Source: Candidatus Zixiibacteriota bacterium (lineage in GTDB: Bacteria; Zixibacteria; MSB-5A5; CAIYYT01). From it: a stretch of 7,618 bases of DNA. A model generated the notes under the pieces. That model saw nothing but the letters and a program-made list of their open reading frames with translations, was not told where the DNA came from and ran no database searches. The number at the start of each line of letters is the position of its first letter. The first letter of the stretch is position 1. Made by a program: the position numbers and the translations under genes. The DNA lies in contig JAPLUP010000066.1 of the NCBI GenBank assembly GCA_026397575.1, forward strand, positions 1-7,618, given 5' to 3'. Below, one piece after another: positions 5,257 through 7,618 of this stretch.

Positions 5257-7618
5257 CTACTTCTTCTTGGCTCGAGCCGCCCGCTTCTTGGAAGCGCTTC
5301 TTTTGATGGCTTTGCGTTGATTGCTGCGGCGTTGGGTCTCAAGTTGTACCAAATGCTCCAGCGTTTCCGGTGGATCCACTCGATCCAAGAGCGCGATTTC
5401 GAATAGTTGGTCGGTGCGGTCGATGAAGATGAACTCCATTTGGTCGCGCAACTCTTTGGTGATTTCCTTGAGGTCTTTTTTGTTCTGCGACGGCAACACG
5501 AATTTGTAGATGCCCGCGCGATAGGCCGCCGCAATTTTCTCCTTGATGCCCGACACCGGCAGCACTTTGCCCCGCAGCGATACCTCACCCGTCATGGCAA
5601 AATCGTTGCGAATCGGGCGATCCGCCATCACCGATGCAATCACCAGTGAAATCGTCACGCCTGCCGACGGTCCGTCTTTGGGAATCGCGCCCTGCGGGAA
5701 GTGAATATGCACATCGTAATTGGAGAAATCCTCATGCGGAATTGCGAGCAGATCGGCGCGGGAACGCACGAAACTATGCGCCGCCTGCACCGATTCACGC
5801 ATCACGTCACCCAGCGATCCGGTGCAAGTCACGCTCCCCGAACCGCGCATCTTCAGACCTTCGATCATCATGATGTCGCCACCCGCCCCCGTCCAAGCGA
5901 CACCGGCGGCCACACCAATCTCCGGTTTGGTTTCCGCCATTTCGGGAATGTAGATCGGCGTGCCAAGATACTGCTCAAGATTATCTTCGGTAATCGACCA
6001 GGACACTTTGCCCTTGTTCATCGCCTTGGCTTTTGAAAACTTGCGGCAGACCGACTCAATCCGTGTCTTAACTTGTCCGAGGCCGGCTTCCATCGTGTAA
6101 CTCTGGATCAGGTTCTTGAGCGCGCCGGTCGAGAAGGTCAGTTCTCCCTTCTGGATACCGTTGTTTTTCAGCACCGCCGGAATCAAGTACTTTTCCGCAA
6201 TCGTCAGCTTTTCACGGTCGACGTAACCGGAGAATTCGATCACGTCCATCCGCTCCAACAACGGCTCCGGTATCATCTCGGTTGAGCGCACGCTGAAAAT
6301 GAAAATCACTTGCGACAGATCAAGAGGCAGAGCCACATATTCATCGATGTACTTGCGGCTCTGGCGTGAATCGATCACATCAATAAATCCCAGCGCAACC
6401 GATACCCGCGATTCGTCGATCGCCAGCTTGTCAAGGTCCTCGATCAGGAACACGGGATTGATACAGTCGGTCTCGATCAGCGAGCGCATAATTTTCCCCG
6501 GCATCGCGCCTTCGAGCGTGTGCGGTTCGCCGCGCAGTTCTGCAGTCGAGCTGAAACCTGCGACACTAAAACGCACTATCTGTCGGTTGAGCGCTTCCGC
6601 GACCGCCGCGCCGAGACTGGCTTTGCCGGTACCCGATGGCCCCGAAAAACACAGGACCGGCGCCGAGACGTGCTCGGTCAACTGCCGGCTGGCGAGATAT
6701 TCCGTTATCCGATCCTTGATTTCGCGAGCGCCATAGAAATTGCTGTCGATGACTTTTTCCACTCTCGCAAGATTCTGCTCGCCAACGGCCACTTTGCCCC
6801 AAGGGATTTGCAGCAGCCAGTCAAGATACCTCTTGATTGAACCATACTCGGCGGAAGCCGTTGACAACGAGCGCAGTCGTTCCGTCTCCAGAAAAAGCTG
6901 TTCTTTCACCTCAATGGGGAGGTGACTCATCATATTGATGCGGCGGCGATATGATTTCGCCATGTTGTCATCTTCGAAATCCTCGCCCAATTCGCGCCTG
7001 ATCTCTTTTAGTTTGGCGCGCAGGAAAAACTCGCGTTGCGAGCGATTGATGGCATCCTCAACCTTGATCTTAATTTCCTGCTCCAGTTCCATCCGCTGAC
7101 ATTCCTCGCTGAGGAGATCAAGCAAGTGAAATGCCCTTTCCTTGACCGTCAAACCGATCAGCAACTCGCGCTTGTCTTCGAAGGAAAAATGCAGATGATG
7201 AGCTACCGTATCGATGAACCTTTCGACATCGTCGCGGTTGGCCTTGAAAATTTCCTGCACTTCCGGGGAATAATGTGGATCAGTTTCCAGAATGCGCATC
7301 GCGTATGCAAGTATTTTTTCGATGGTCTTAGCCAGCGAACCGTTGTCGTCCCTCTTTGCGACCGGCACGAACTCACCGACGCAGTATGGCTCGGTCGCAA
7401 TCAACCGTTCCAACAGCAACCGTTGCCCCGCCTCGAAAGTGACGCTGTAAGTGTTGTCCTTGGATGGTTGCACGACGATCGCTCGCGCCAACACCCCGAC
7501 CGACGCGAAATCGTCTTCACTCACCGGCCCTTCGCGGTTTTCCCGCAACGGCAACAATGCAATTTCCTGCTGACCATCTTTCAGATCCTGCAGGAGACTG
7601 AGGTTATGTGGCTGGCTG
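5257..7618 (-). CDS. LonA-type protease with degenerate ATPase motifs (5' end outside the window)
   Basis: The frame is open to the right edge, giving 786 visible residues; the start lies beyond 7618. Numbering from the first full codon (7617), the end of the Lon N-domain (about 1-100) is followed by the helical linker ([20 protein letters not shown]), the AAA+ module (about 300-540) and the peptidase (about 570-760). The peptidase keeps S651 in PKDGPSAG and K694 in SGIKEK, 43 residues apart as in E. coli Lon. The AAA+ module is abnormal: Walker A is GPSGTGKA (A333 replaces Thr/Ser), Walker B is FLIEDLDK (ED for DE), the sensor-1 Asn is lost (FSVRS), the sensor-2 region reads MEAGLGQVK for REAGVRGLE, and the pore-loop tyrosine is L368. 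ATP-driven unfolding is therefore doubtful. The Arg of LLERMDV is kept. The last 26 residues are highly basic. It is probably a paralogue of a normal Lon elsewhere. Confidence 0.93.
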   Translation of the reverse strand, partial: SQPHNLSLLQDLKDGQQEIALLPLRENREGPVSEDDFASVGVLARAIVVQPSKDNTYSVTFEAGQRLLLERLIATEPYCVGEFVPVAKRDDNGSLAKTIEKILAYAMRILETDPHYSPEVQEIFKANRDDVERFIDTVAHHLHFSFEDKRELLIGLTVKERAFHLLDLLSEECQRMELEQEIKIKVEDAINRSQREFFLRAKLKEIRRELGEDFEDDNMAKSYRRRINMMSHLPIEVKEQLFLETERLRSLSTASAEYGSIKRYLDWLLQIPWGKVAVGEQNLARVEKVIDSNFYGAREIKDRITEYLASRQLTEHVSAPVLCFSGPSGTGKASLGAAVAEALNRQIVRFSVAGFSSTAELRGEPHTLEGAMPGKIMRSLIETDCINPVFLIEDLDKLAIDESRVSVALGFIDVIDSRQSRKYIDEYVALPLDLSQVIFIFSVRSTEMIPEPLLERMDVIEFSGYVDREKLTIAEKYLIPAVLKNNGIQKGELTFSTGALKNLIQSYTMEAGLGQVKTRIESVCRKFSKAKAMNKGKVSWSITEDNLEQYLGTPIYIPEMAETKPEIGVAAGVAWTGAGGDIMMIEGLKMRGSGSVTCTGSLGDVMRESVQAAHSFVRSRADLLAIPHEDFSNYDVHIHFPQGAIPKDGPSAGVTISLVIASVMADRPIRNDFAMTGEVSLRGKVLPVSGIKEKIAAAYRAGIYKFVLPSQNKKDLKEITKELRDQMEFIFIDRTDQLFEIALLDRVDPPETLEHLVQLETQRRSNQRKAIKRSASKKRAARAKKK

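Noticed and set aside
5169..5588. Minus-strand Arg/Ser/Cys-rich frame overlapping the end of lon
   Set aside because: Composition typical of an out-of-frame reading of the Lon peptidase region, which is clearly coding in its own frame.
1..7618. tRNA or rRNA genes, CRISPR arrays, insertion sequences or phage genes
   Set aside because: No regularly spaced repeats, transposase motifs or RNA-gene signatures were seen on either strand.

Overview
The window holds seven protein-coding genes on both strands and no RNA genes, mobile elements or CRISPR arrays. Base composition looks moderate, near 50% G+C by eye. Several genes have GGAG-type ribosome binding sites and others have none. A PhaR-type PHA regulator, a TAP-type two-component kinase, a lipoprotein and a LonA-type protease point to an uncultured Gram-negative-like bacterium, for example a Zixibacteria- or Deltaproteobacteria-like lineage. 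That assignment is a low-confidence inference from gene content.

Left part (1-1800, all minus strand): the N-terminal part of a polyhydroxyalkanoate synthesis regulator (PhaR DNA-binding domain plus phasin-like segment) with a recognisable promoter; a stand-alone CheY-like receiver; and a carbon-nitrogen hydrolase with an intact Glu-Lys-Cys triad. Middle (1880-4287, plus strand): a membrane sensor histidine kinase (PAS, HisKA, HATPase) diverges from the hydrolase, followed by a small lipoprotein. The kinase is cut by an in-frame amber codon just before its last strand; the lost C-terminus continues in frame and ends 11 bases before the lipoprotein. Right part (4280-7618, minus strand): a long LonA-type protease runs in from beyond the window, followed by a stand-alone Smr-domain protein and, after a 222-base gap, an eight-cysteine protein of unknown function. 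That last gene may be translationally coupled to a 29-residue leader ORF.

The most unusual item is the Lon protein. It has the full LonA layout and keeps the proteolytic Ser-Lys pair at normal spacing, but its AAA+ module departs from consensus at Walker A (GKA), Walker B (ED instead of DE), sensor 1, sensor 2 and the pore-loop tyrosine. It also carries a strongly basic C-terminal tail. This suggests a Lon paralogue whose protease works without normal ATP-driven unfolding. The genes do not form one obvious pathway; they look like signalling, protein-quality and storage functions placed side by side.
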